Origin: Sphingobacterium sp. UGAL515B_05 | Lineage (GTDB): Bacteria > Bacteroidota > Bacteroidia > Sphingobacteriales > Sphingobacteriaceae | Direction: 5' to 3' | Length of the DNA: 64,000 bases | NCBI RefSeq assembly: GCF_033097525.1 | Contig: NZ_CP109907.1 | Location: forward strand, 372,001-436,000 | Shown: in pieces, positions 8,073 through 15,917 of the stretch | How the letters are laid out: every line of letters begins with the position of its first letter | Position numbering within the stretch: position 1 is the first letter of the stretch | Made by a program: the position numbers and the translations under genes | The notes under the pieces: model-generated | Database searches by the model: none | What the model was told of the DNA's origin: nothing | What the model saw: the letters and a program-made list of their open reading frames with translations, nothing else

Positions 8073-8519
8073 CTATTTATACGAATTGATTGATTTGGAT
8101 ACTTTCCAGTCATTACCCACACGCTCCAAGGTAACTAAATCTGTTTTGGTGAAGTTTTCAAATTTCAAGGTTACTTTAGCGACCATATAGTCTGCGGATT
8201 CTTCTAAAATGTCTGTGCTTACTGTACAGTTCAGCTTCTCCCCTTTTTGTTTTTTCAATAGTTTAACCACTTCGCTACGGCTGTTAGACTGTGCATTGGA
8301 AGCTTGGATCTTTTGATTGAAATCTTCTGCGAATAGCTGCTCTACGCCTGCTGATTCGCCCTCCGTGGTTACCGCTACATAGTGATCCAAAGCGAAGTCT
8401 GCTGTGGAAAGGTTAACGTTTGTTTTTGTTGCTTTTGCTCCAGGTCCTTCAGCCGCCATAGCGAAAGTTGATACTGCGATTAAAGCTGCTGCTGTGAATG
8501 TTTTTACTAATGCTTTCAT
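8073..8519 (-). CDS. Secreted NTF2-like protein, copy 2
   Basis: 148 residues, with only four differences from copy 1 at 3207-3653 (in the QSTNAQ, NCAVS and DIIEE segments). It has the same signal peptide and NTF2-like body. The upstream ~130 bp, including the R1 repeat and the TAGTTTTG -7 box, is also duplicated, but the CRP-like palindrome and the DJ-1 gene are not present beyond it. The high identity implies recent duplication or gene conversion. Function unknown. Confidence 0.75.
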   Translation of the reverse strand: MKALVKTFTAAALIAVSTFAMAAEGPGAKATKTNVNLSTADFALDHYVAVTTEGESAGVEQLFAEDFNQKIQASNAQSNSRSEVVKLLKKQKGEKLNCTVSTDILEESADYMVAKVTLKFENFTKTDLVTLERVGNDWKVSKSINSYK

Positions 8520-8592
8520 AATGTCTTTATTTTATTGTGTTAGTTTTTTTATCTGTTCTTATTTGTTGACTCAAAACTACGACACAATAGGA

Positions 8593-8653
8593 CCCTAGCC
8601 TACGGCCTTTAGACCAACGATCTGGAAAACTCGGTGAATGGCGGGAATGAGAA
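8593..8653. repeat. Dispersed repeat R1, copy 2
   Basis: Same ~60-bp unit as at 3723-3785, with a few substitutions (CTACGGCCTTTAGACC). Confidence 0.75.
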
Positions 8654-8810
8654 GGTAAACGTATAGCACGAATCCGGTACAGAATACCTGATAAAGTTTT
8701 TAGAATTGCCAGCCACATTCAAAAAATAAATGATTAATTTTATTGCCGGGAAAGGCTTCCTATATGCAGGCAGTCAATCACCACGCTGTAATTATACCTA
8801 TTATTCTTTT

Positions 8811-9716
8811 ATGGAAGATCCAACGACAATTGATGTACCTCAGTCACATCCAAGAAATGCTTTTTTGGCAGGGTTATTTTCTTTAGTTTTTCCTGGCCTA
8901 GGGCAGGTCTATAATGGACAGATAAAGAAAGGTATTCTTTATTTTGCCCTAAGTTATCTAATCCCCGCAATTTTTGCTGTTACCCGTTGGGCAACCTCCT
9001 TTACCGGCGTGATCATTTTTATGGCGATCGGTATATCATTCCTTTTAGTTATGGTAGTGGATGCTATACAAAATGCAAAAAAACAAAAATTTTATACCCT
9101 CAAACCTTACAACAAATGGTATAACTACGTATTGATCGCCATCTTTATCTCCACAATGACCTTGGTGTTTGATATGAAAAAAATGATAGGCATACAATCT
9201 TACATTGCTCAAACAACAGCCAATAATCCAACGATTCTGGTAGGCGACTGGATTGTAACAGATACAAAAGCCTATGAAAAAAACACACCTAAAACTGGAG
9301 ATCTGGTTACGTTTACGAAAGAAGATGGTCAGTTATTCATGTATCGTATAGTTGGTCTACCCAATGACACGATCTCACTTAAAGACAATATTGTATCGAT
9401 AAATAACAAGCTAAGTAAATCCAAATTTATTGCAGACAGAAATGTAGAGGGTATAAACTTTTCTGAATTGGAAGAGACATTTCCAAATGGACACAGTCAT
9501 CGCATCTATAAAAGTAAAGAAGAGTTCGATAATGGTATAAAGAATATGAATGATTTCGTTGTTCCGACAGATAGTATTTTTGTATTGGGCGATAGCAGAG
9601 ATAATGCGCTTGACAGCAGATACATAGGCTGCATCGCTAAGAATCAAATCACGGGAAAGATTAAATTCAGTTATTGGGGTAAGACTGGCTTCAAAAGAAT
9701 GAATATAAAATTCTGA
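8811..9716 (+). CDS. Signal peptidase I-like membrane protein, probably catalytically inactive
   Basis: 301 residues from the ATG at 8811; an ATG at 8730 would add 27 polar residues before the first membrane segment. Residues ~12-100 hold three to four membrane segments with a TM2-like opening (PGLGQVYNGQIKKG); another membrane segment lies near 110. The rest is the S26 signal peptidase fold: NPTILVGDWIV (~138), FMYRIVGLPND (~177) and the very typical VLGDSRDNALDSRYIG (~258). Where active enzymes have S-M-x-P-T and K-R-V-x-G-L-P-G-D, this protein has A-N-N-P-T and Y-R-I-V-G-L-P-N-D, so both the catalytic serine and the general-base lysine appear to be missing. A pseudoenzyme role is likely. 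Confidence 0.7.
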   Translation: MEDPTTIDVPQSHPRNAFLAGLFSLVFPGLGQVYNGQIKKGILYFALSYLIPAIFAVTRWATSFTGVIIFMAIGISFLLVMVVDAIQNAKKQKFYTLKPYNKWYNYVLIAIFISTMTLVFDMKKMIGIQSYIAQTTANNPTILVGDWIVTDTKAYEKNTPKTGDLVTFTKEDGQLFMYRIVGLPNDTISLKDNIVSINNKLSKSKFIADRNVEGINFSELEETFPNGHSHRIYKSKEEFDNGIKNMNDFVVPTDSIFVLGDSRDNALDSRYIGCIAKNQITGKIKFSYWGKTGFKRMNIKF

Positions 9717-9828
9717 CAGGGACACACGCCACATATATAAATTCAGAAGAGCCCGAGTATACCCGATTGTCTGTCTTCAAAATGAGATAAGCCACATCTT
9801 CCGACCTGACCTTAATAAATAGATGATT

Positions 9829-9875
9829 CACTAGTGGTTTGTCTTTCATTACTGGCAAACCCCACCAGTCGTAAA
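9829..9875 (-). terminator. Imperfect hairpin downstream of NADAR gene
   Basis: ACTAGTGGTTTG pairs imperfectly with CAAACCCCACCAGT, just past the stop of the minus-strand NADAR gene. Same hairpin family as at 3157-3197. Confidence 0.4.
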
Positions 9876-9892
9876 ACTCTATTTATAGGAAG

Positions 9893-10651
9893 TTAATAAA
9901 AATCCATCCATGAATAAGGACAAGGATGGCTGAGCTTATATATCATTTGTTCTCTTTCAGACAGATTATCATAAAAAGCACCGAATTCACTCAAATATTC
10001 CTCTCCAGCTCCCATTCTCCAAAACATGTCGCCACTATCCTTATCGGAAAACTTCGACCAAGGTGCTTGCATAGCGTTTTGAAGTGCTTGAAATTGTCCA
10101 AATTGACCTAGAAAATCTCGTACTTCCATCAACGCAAAGCCTAATAAATTTTGACCACGCCAACAATAGATGTTTTCAATATCAACGTTATCTTGTGCAA
10201 GTCCAATACCCCAGATGGCATCAACGGGGCTTGCCTCAACGAGAACTCTATTTTCTGTCTTTAACAGATATTCTGCCAGCTCCCAATGTTGATTAAACTT
10301 ATGGATGTTTCCGTTCCTGACGATCTCAAATTTTCGTTCGTTCCAAATCTGATCATCATAGCCTATAACTTGCCTTCCCAACTCTTTGGCCTCCCCCGGT
10401 TTAATACAGTTTATAATTTTCTCGAAATTCTTTTTATCATCAAAAAGTAAAGCTTTTTGGGCCATCATCCAATGCTCCGCAGTCCTATAGGTAATACTAT
10501 CTACTGTAAACGGACTCTCATACCATTGACTGAAAACAAATTTTCCAACTTCCTGATTTTGCTTAGCTGTATGCCCCCAAAAGAAGAGAAATTTGAAGCT
10601 ATCTCCATTTTCAAATCTATCTGTTAGCCATTTGATATTATATTGTACCAT
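9893..10651 (-). CDS. NADAR-domain protein (YbiA/RibX-like N-glycosidase family)
   Basis: 252 residues. Residues ~15-185 carry the NADAR (DUF1768) signatures: FLFFWGHT at the start, FSQWYESPFTVDSITYRTAEHWMMAQKA, DDQIWNERKFEIVRNGN, KFNQHWELAEYLL, ILVEASPVDAIWGIGL-type block (here VLVEASPVDAIWGIG) and NLLGFALMEVRD. Such proteins remove ADP-ribose or cleave N-glycosidic bonds of riboflavin intermediates or NAD-derived molecules; some are linked to defence. About 65 extra residues follow the domain (QALQNAMQAPWSKF to SWMDFY), unlike the minimal 150-180-aa family members. It stands alone between repeats. Confidence 0.85.
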   Translation of the reverse strand: MVQYNIKWLTDRFENGDSFKFLFFWGHTAKQNQEVGKFVFSQWYESPFTVDSITYRTAEHWMMAQKALLFDDKKNFEKIINCIKPGEAKELGRQVIGYDDQIWNERKFEIVRNGNIHKFNQHWELAEYLLKTENRVLVEASPVDAIWGIGLAQDNVDIENIYCWRGQNLLGFALMEVRDFLGQFGQFQALQNAMQAPWSKFSDKDSGDMFWRMGAGEEYLSEFGAFYDNLSEREQMIYKLSHPCPYSWMDFY

Positions 10652-10766
10652 ATACTCAATTCAAAACTGATCGTCTATTATCCATCGACATACAATGATA
10701 CGCAAAAAATAAAAGCCACATCTCTCGACATGGCTTCACAACTTATATATTTGTTAGGGATGGCTC

Positions 10767-11286
10767 TTATCTATATGAATTGATTGATTTGGAGACTTTC
10801 CAGTCATTGCCCTCACGCTCCAAAGTAACTAAGTCTGTTTTGGTGAAGTTTTCAAATTTCAAAGTGACCTTAGCGACCATATAGTCTGCGGATTCTTCTA
10901 CAATATCCGTGTTCACTGTACAGTTCAGCTTTTCGCCTTTTTGTTTTTTCAAGGATTTAACCACAGCTTCGCGGCTGTGAGACTTCGCATTTGTTGCTTG
11001 GATTTTTTGATTGAAATCAGCAGCGAACAATTGTTCTACTCCTGCTGATTCTCCCTCCGTAGTTACCGCAACATAGCGATCAAGTGCCAAGTCTGCTGTG
11101 GAAAGGTTAACGTTTGTTTTTGTTGCTTTTGCCCCAGGCTCTTCAGCTGCCATAGCGAATGTTGATACGGCGATTAAAGCTACTGCTGCGAATGTTTTTA
11201 CTAGCGTTTTTTATCGAAATTATTTATTTTTTATTTGATGATAAAGCTATCATGAGTGTCCTTTGAATACACTCATGATGGTTCAT
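10767..11286 (-). pseudogene. NTF2-like secreted protein, copy 3, start disrupted by 74-bp insert
   Basis: The mature part is intact from codon MAAEEPG (11153) to the stop, and is more diverged than copies 1 and 2. The first codons are split: the original ATG context survives at 11284-11286, but a ~74-bp insert (11210-11283) separates it from the rest of the signal-peptide codons. Reading from the old ATG hits a stop inside the insert, and the signal-peptide frame upstream of codon 5 runs into TAA. Only a cytoplasmic 128-residue form from the internal ATG could be made. Probably a pseudogene. Confidence 0.75.
11210..11283. mobile_element. Small insertion with 11-bp inverted repeat (MITE-like)
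   Basis: Deduced by comparison with copies 1 and 2: 74 bp absent from both interrupt the start of copy 3. It contains the perfect inverted repeat ATCATGAGTGT (11249-11259) / ACACTCATGAT (11269-11279) with a 9-base loop. No target-site duplication is obvious. Too small to encode anything. Confidence 0.5.
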
Positions 11287-11352
11287 AATGTCTTTATTTT
11301 ATAGTGTTAGTTGTTAGTTCTTATTTGTTGACTCAAAACTACAACACTATAG

Positions 11353-11416
11353 ACCCCTAGCCTACGGGCTTTAGACTAACGCTCAGGAAAACTCGGTGAA
11401 TGGCAGGAATGGGGAA
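11353..11416. repeat. Dispersed repeat R1, copy 3
   Basis: Same unit as at 3723-3785, directly followed by the second CRP-like palindrome. Confidence 0.7.
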
Positions 11417-11431
11417 ATGAATTTTAACTAT

Positions 11432-11447
11432 GTGATGTAGATCACGT
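11432..11447. promoter_or_regulatory. CRP-like palindrome, duplicated copy
   Basis: TGTGATGTAGATCACG, the counterpart of the site at 3799-3814. The two middle-right bases differ but the half-sites are kept. Confidence 0.45.
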
Positions 11448-11503
11448 TAAATTACGATATGAAATCGAGAGAGTTGTTCCAACAAAAAGAAAATCTCAAC
11501 GAT

Positions 11504-11623
11504 ATGAAAGCAAAACAACTCTTTATACAAATAGGAATATTTTTGGTTTTATTCACCGTCAAGGAATTAAGTAAGAAAGGTATAACTCTCAAGATAACAA
11601 CATTGGCCTTTGAAAAACCATAG
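11504..11623 (+). pseudogene. Truncated copy of the DJ-1/PfpI gene (5' end only)
   Basis: The DNA from ~11425 to ~11560 matches the 5' flank and first ~17 codons of the DJ-1/PfpI gene at 3872-4630 (MKAKQLFIQIGIF against MKAKRLFRQIGIF). After that the sequence diverges and a stop comes at codon 40. The whole module NTF2-like gene + R1 + CRP-like site + DJ-1 start was evidently duplicated, then cut. Only a 39-residue hydrophobic peptide could be made. Confidence 0.7.
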
Positions 11624-11648
11624 GGTCTTTCAATATTATTGCGGAGAA

Positions 11649-12266
11649 TCACCTTAAGAATATTATGATACGTAATATAATTAAACCAGCAACAACTAAA
11701 CAGATAATAAGCGGAGCAATGATGCTTCTTTTCTTATACTTTATTCCTTTTAAATATTGATCCCAAAACCCAAACTGCAATATGGCGGCACCTATTCCAT
11801 ATAACAAAATACAAGTGAATCTACTCTGATCAAAATAGTCTTTAAATTCGTTGTATACCAAAATTAACGCTATGGTATAACCAAATCCAAATAGGAGTGT
11901 TGCCCATGCTTCTTTTTTCTTGGATACTGTGAATAAATTAATCGCTAGCAATATAGCGCCTGTAAATAATCCGAATAGTATACTAAAATACCATATTGCT
12001 TTTTGTGAATAGAAACTGACGGAAGCTTTTTCAGCATCCTCATCAATATCCCATGTGTTAAGGGATTTGTAATCAGGCTCCTCTTTTTTCCTTGACGCTA
12101 TAAGTTGATTTATCTTAACAATTTCTGTTTCGGAAAAAAAATACCCCCTTTTTTTGAGAATGTCGAAAGCCATTTCTATAGCTTCAGGGACTGATCGGGT
12201 ATCTGCTGAAGTATACCGCAACAGGTCCTTATTGGATAGCTTTTCTAAGACTGATCTTTTTACCAT
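11649..12266 (-). CDS. Hypothetical membrane protein (about four TM segments)
   Basis: 205 residues. The N-terminal ~85 residues are charged and helical (LEKLSNKDLLRYTSADTRSVP, then FSETEIVKINQLIASRKKEE) and probably cytoplasmic. Four hydrophobic segments follow at ~90-112, 120-140, 150-168 and 183-203. I recognise no family. It reads the same way as the 102-residue membrane protein upstream at 12434-12742, so the pair may be related in function. Confidence 0.55.
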   Translation of the reverse strand: MVKRSVLEKLSNKDLLRYTSADTRSVPEAIEMAFDILKKRGYFFSETEIVKINQLIASRKKEEPDYKSLNTWDIDEDAEKASVSFYSQKAIWYFSILFGLFTGAILLAINLFTVSKKKEAWATLLFGFGYTIALILVYNEFKDYFDQSRFTCILLYGIGAAILQFGFWDQYLKGIKYKKRSIIAPLIICLVVAGLIILRIIIFLR

Positions 12267-12433
12267 AAACCTAATATAAACAAACTACCAATTACAGTTA
12301 TCACACTTTTAAAATAACGGTGCTAAAATATTATTATCTGACAACAAATGTTTCCAAATCATTTCGCAGTTTAGATCTAATTTTCCATTGTAGCAGTAAT
12401 TTCATCAAAGAAGTAGAATAACTGATAGGTATA

Positions 12434-12742
12434 TTAAGTTAATTTCATATAACATTGCAATAGCGTTATAAACGCTAAGATATTAGCGGCAATAAAACAA
12501 TATACTATCCACTTAGTTTTAAAGCCATAATAGAACAATCCCAATATCCATGGATTCCCAAAAAGATATATTCTAAAAATTTGAAAGCCATCAAATTTAT
12601 GCCCCAAATGAAAAAAATCAGCCAATAACTGACTAAAACATCCTTTAATTGATTGGTGCTCTATCGCAATAAAATTCATCACCATCAAACAAACATAGGT
12701 CAGAATATAAATAGCTGGAACAACTTTTTTATTAATTTTCAC
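12434..12742 (-). CDS. Small hypothetical membrane protein
   Basis: 102 residues starting at GTG 12742; no ATG lies nearby upstream. About three hydrophobic segments (AIYILTYVCLMVMNFIAI, FRIYLFGNPWILGLFYYG, WIVYCFIAANILAFITLL). No known family recognised. The start is uncertain. Confidence 0.45.
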   Translation of the reverse strand: MKINKKVVPAIYILTYVCLMVMNFIAIEHQSIKGCFSQLLADFFHLGHKFDGFQIFRIYLFGNPWILGLFYYGFKTKWIVYCFIAANILAFITLLQCYMKLT

Positions 12743-13038
12743 TTCTTAACATTTATTGATTTGTACGTTATATAACTTCAAACAGAGTCCATCTACCACC
12801 TCACTGGAAGATATAAATTAGCTAGATTGTCAAAGGTCACTTGAGAGCCTTAAGTTAACAAATTCTTTGGGAGTTAAACGCTAGATTTTAAATCGAATTG
12901 CAATCAGAAACTGTCTTGGCCTGAGTTCGAAATAACTCTGTATAAGCTCATAATCTGAGGAAAATTGCTGCAGATAGTTTTTATTATAAATAGAAAACAA
13001 TTTACGCTAGTGCTGCGGGATGGAAATGGAGAAGATTG
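12743..13038. other. Intergenic stretch without recognised features
   Basis: AT-rich, no ORF of note and no repeat family member identified. Confidence 0.4.
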
Positions 13039-13749
13039 CTAAAATGGCATTGTTACCACGCGTGCTTTATATTTACCTTTTTTAATCTCAAATAAAACTG
13101 CATACCCACCAGCTCCATCGCCATTAACAGCAGTAATGTATAAAATATCATTTGAGTCATCATAGTAGCATGTTGCAAACTCGTTGTTTACATTAAATAG
13201 GTTTTCGATTTCCTTTGTTGGGATCTGGATAAATCTCCCCTTTATAGTAGCTTGAATAGAGGTGTAATGGCTTGTAGGGATTTCGCCATCTGTTCCCCAG
13301 ACCTGCTGCCCTCTAAATTTGTCTACAACGGCATAGCCATCATATTGAGTCGATGAAAAATCACCTTTATTTTTTTCATAATCGAAACGATCGGAATTCA
13401 TTTGCACGGTTATATCTTCTGCCATAAATTTTGCGCTACCTTCATCAGCAAATACTGTAGGGATCTGCTTATAGGATTCGATATATTTAATTCTTGAATT
13501 GTGTACATATCCAGTGATGCTCTTGTTATGGTTGTCGGTATAATCAACAATTACCCAATCGCCGAACTTTTCATCAGGAAATGCATAAACAATTTTATCA
13601 GCAGCAATTTTTGAAACAACCGCACTATTCACTGTAGCTTGTTTCCTCACATTTACATAGCCGTCTTTGTCAATGATTTTTGCAAATTGAGCCGAGGCCA
13701 ACTGGCATACTGTGAGAAAAAGCAGTACTAAAAAATATCTCTGATTCAT
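13039..13749 (-). CDS. Secreted SH3-like domain protein
   Basis: 236 residues. Signal peptide 1-20 (FLVLLFLTVCQLASAQ). Residues ~22-88 read as a bacterial SH3 domain: KIIDKDGYVNVRKQAT, SAVVSKIAADKIVYAFPDE, GDWVIVDYTDN, GYVHNSRI. The remaining ~140 residues form an unknown beta-rich domain ending in a predicted strand pair. SH3b domains often bind cell-wall peptides, but here the ligand is unknown. It lies upstream on the same strand as the two small membrane-protein genes. Confidence 0.7.
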   Translation of the reverse strand: MNQRYFLVLLFLTVCQLASAQFAKIIDKDGYVNVRKQATVNSAVVSKIAADKIVYAFPDEKFGDWVIVDYTDNHNKSITGYVHNSRIKYIESYKQIPTVFADEGSAKFMAEDITVQMNSDRFDYEKNKGDFSSTQYDGYAVVDKFRGQQVWGTDGEIPTSHYTSIQATIKGRFIQIPTKEIENLFNVNNEFATCYYDDSNDILYITAVNGDGAGGYAVLFEIKKGKYKARVVTMPF

Positions 13750-14102
13750 TTGGTATAAAGTTATTACTGATAATATTTTGGCCCCGACTAATAAGATCTT
13801 GGACCATATGATCTTCCTTACGAGGACTCATATTTACGAATTTAATTGAAAGATAACAATCTCGCTACCTTTATATCACTTGTTGATTAAAAAAAGTTTA
13901 AAATATATGCTCGGACTAGCTATTTATGCATTTATATAATGAAAATCCTTTTATCTGTTTTCTACTGAAAAATCGCTAGGGTTAATGACTTTTTTGTGGA
14001 TAAATTTCATCTCTAAACAATTCTAAATGTTCTTGCAACAATCTTTATGTCGCTAGAAGTGGAAGCTGTTTTAATAACAGAACAGTATAACCTATTATTA
14101 AC
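13750..14102. other. Intergenic stretch without recognised features
   Basis: Nothing that can be supported: AT-rich, no intact ORF, no dispersed repeat copy. Confidence 0.4.
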
Positions 14103-14296
14103 TCATTCCATGAGATTTGAAATCATATTCCTCCTCCGTAATGGATTATTAATGATTTCCTGAATGAATAATCCCCAATCCTGTTCCATATCATTTAGAT
14201 AGTCAAATGGCGCTGGATAGTTGAATTTTTAAACTCTTTGCCAGATTCTAAATCAAACAGTATATCGTGTAATTCAAAATTTCGAAGTAGTTTCAT
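14103..14296 (-). pseudogene. Small frameshifted gene downstream of the SUFU-like gene
   Basis: On the minus strand an ATG at 14296 opens a frame reading MKLLRNFELHDILFDLESGK then EFKN, which soon stops. In a second frame the sequence continues sensibly as FNYPAPFDYLNDMEQDWGLF, then IQEIINNP and RRRN, to a TGA at 14103. The two halves join into a plausible ~62-residue acidic protein if one frameshift near 14225 is removed. This could be a decayed immunity-type gene next to the SUFU-like gene, or a sequencing error. Too short for ordinary ORF calling. Confidence 0.45.
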
Positions 14297-14358
14297 AGCT
14301 ATCTATTTTTTAGAAAAACTGGTATTTTTGACTACTAAATCCCGAGATATTATTTCAT

Positions 14359-14922
14359 TCAAACCAACGTGTTCCTGAAAGGATCTAAATAATTTAATCC
14401 CCGTTCTTCAAATATTCCCTCAAGCTTTTCGGCACCATTTTCCTTTTTAAAAGCTACTTCCTCCTCGGTAATAGGCAGCAACCAATAGAAATGGACTGAT
14501 TTATTGTTATCAAGGGTAAGAATTTCGAGTTTGGGTCCGTCGAGATAAGGCAGCGAAATAAGGCCATAAGAACAGGGAGAATCCATGCGCCATCCTCTTC
14601 CCCAGTTGATGGTATGCCAATGTCCCAAACTTGCGCCAAATCTATGATAATGTGCTACGACTATTAATAATTCAACCAATGTTTCATCTTGCTCACCAGA
14701 AAAAATGTGCAGTTCGAGGGCAAATTCATCATGCAAGCCAGACATACCTATAGTAGCATAAGCCCACATGTTCCGTTCGGTTGTAGGCGGAAATTCCAGC
14801 ACCCTAAAGTGATCGCCTAGATCCTTATAGGGGCCTTTTGACCAAGTCAAGACGTTATATTCCTGCCCCCAATTACAGGTATAGTGTTCTAAAAGCTTTT
14901 GATGATATAAGACTGTATCCAT
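14359..14922 (-). CDS. Suppressor-of-fused (SUFU) domain protein, likely toxin-immunity type
   Basis: 187 residues. The SUFU-like fold is indicated by FRVLEFPPTTERNMWAYATI, GMSGLHDEFALELHIF, the LVELLIVVAHYHRFG helix, LGHWHTINWGRGW, SYGLISLPYLDGP, and the closing LLPITEEEVAFKKENG and FEERGLNYLDPFR. In bacteria such stand-alone proteins are known as immunity proteins of polymorphic toxin systems. No toxin gene is visible in the window, so it is an orphan. It is flanked by R2 repeat copy B upstream and a frameshifted small gene downstream. Confidence 0.8.
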   Translation of the reverse strand: MDTVLYHQKLLEHYTCNWGQEYNVLTWSKGPYKDLGDHFRVLEFPPTTERNMWAYATIGMSGLHDEFALELHIFSGEQDETLVELLIVVAHYHRFGASLGHWHTINWGRGWRMDSPCSYGLISLPYLDGPKLEILTLDNNKSVHFYWLLPITEEEVAFKKENGAEKLEGIFEERGLNYLDPFRNTLV

Positions 14923-14966
14923 TTTTTTTTCAATTTATCAAAAAATAATTTACTTCAATAAAACTA

Positions 14967-15215
14967 TTTGGAAACGACTATTGTTCTTACTATACAAGAC
15001 GGCTACAAGCTACCTTTCAAATGGAAGGTTCAACATAAAAATTGGCGTCGTACAGTGAAAATCCAATAGTCTTTAAAAACATTGGATGACGAAACAAAAA
15101 AGAGGAAACGATAAGAAACACAAAAATTACTGTACAAATAAACGCTAAGAGAAAGGGTCTGATGAGAATCAGGCCCTTTTGACGTAAAAAGGCCAATCTC
15201 ACAACATAGCCTCAA
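14967..15215. repeat. Dispersed repeat R2, copy B
   Basis: Nearly identical to copy A at 7799-8018 over ~220 bp, including the GGGTCTGAT/ATCAGGCCC hairpin with trailing TTTT. The terminal GCCACATC hairpin is degraded here (GGCCAATCTC). It sits between the SUFU-like gene and the AbiE pair. Confidence 0.75.
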
Positions 15216-15309
15216 TAAGTAGATGATTCATAAAAATCACTACCTCCTCAAAAAACTCATATACAGAAAATTAAAAAAAGCAAAACTACTTTATGTAAAA
15301 ACAATTTGC

Positions 15310-15332
15310 ATGAAATTTGAATTTTATTTCAT
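15310..15332. promoter_or_regulatory. 23-bp inverted repeat, probable AbiEi operator
   Basis: ATGAAAT-N9-ATTTCAT, perfect 7-bp arms spanning 23 bp immediately before the antitoxin gene, overlapping the promoter. AbiEi antitoxins are known to repress their own promoter by binding inverted repeats of this size. Confidence 0.55.
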
Positions 15333-15339
15333 ACATTTG
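15332..15339 (+). promoter_or_regulatory. -7 box (TACATTTG) of the AbiE operon
   Basis: Exact TAnnTTTG match only 4 bp before the ATG at 15344. If used, the transcript would be leaderless or nearly so. It touches the inverted-repeat operator. Confidence 0.45.
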
Positions 15340-15343
15340 AATC

Positions 15344-15913
15344 ATGTATAAGCTGGATAATTTAAGGAAATCAATACGAAAAGGGCTGGTATATCGTAGA
15401 GAGGATTTAGCAAAATCTTCAAAATCGATAGATCGTGATTTAGCGAACTTAGTACAAGAAGGTAGTCTTAAAAAATTAGCTCAAGGCCTATACTATGCGC
15501 CTAAAAAAACAGCTTTTGGAGATTCTGTACCTGAGGAGAGAGAGGTAATAAAAAAATATTTAAAAGATGATGATTTTTTGATAACATCACCCAATTATTA
15601 CAATTCATTGGGATTGGGAACAACACAACTGTATAATAGCAAAAAGGTTTACAATCATAAAAAACATGAAGATGTCAAACTTGGCAATAAGGTTTATCAA
15701 TTTAGGCGTAAGTCTAAATTCCCCAAGCAACTGTCATCTGAGTACTTAGTTATCGATTTATTAAATAATATAAAAAGCTTGGAAGAAGACGAGCAAACTT
15801 TAGTAGATAATCTAAAGTCAAAAGTACCACACTTTAACAGAGCGCTTCTTAAAAAAAATGCTGATAAATATGGTTCTATAAAAGCTAAAAAAATAATAAA
15901 TAAATTAGAATAG
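15344..15913 (+). CDS. AbiEi-type antitoxin (DUF6088 family) of a type IV toxin-antitoxin system
   Basis: 189 residues, typical length. An N-terminal winged helix (VYRREDLAKSSKSIDRDLAN, LVQEGSLKKLAQGLYYAP) matches AbiEi/DUF6088 proteins, followed by the body with ITSPNYYNSLGLGTTQLYN and a C-terminal arm FNRALLKKNADKYGSIKAKK. It binds its own promoter and neutralises the nucleotidyltransferase toxin without direct contact. The toxin gene begins 5 bp after the stop but is truncated, so this antitoxin is now effectively orphaned. Confidence 0.85.
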   Translation: MYKLDNLRKSIRKGLVYRREDLAKSSKSIDRDLANLVQEGSLKKLAQGLYYAPKKTAFGDSVPEEREVIKKYLKDDDFLITSPNYYNSLGLGTTQLYNSKKVYNHKKHEDVKLGNKVYQFRRKSKFPKQLSSEYLVIDLLNNIKSLEEDEQTLVDNLKSKVPHFNRALLKKNADKYGSIKAKKIINKLE

Positions 15914-15917
15914 AACA

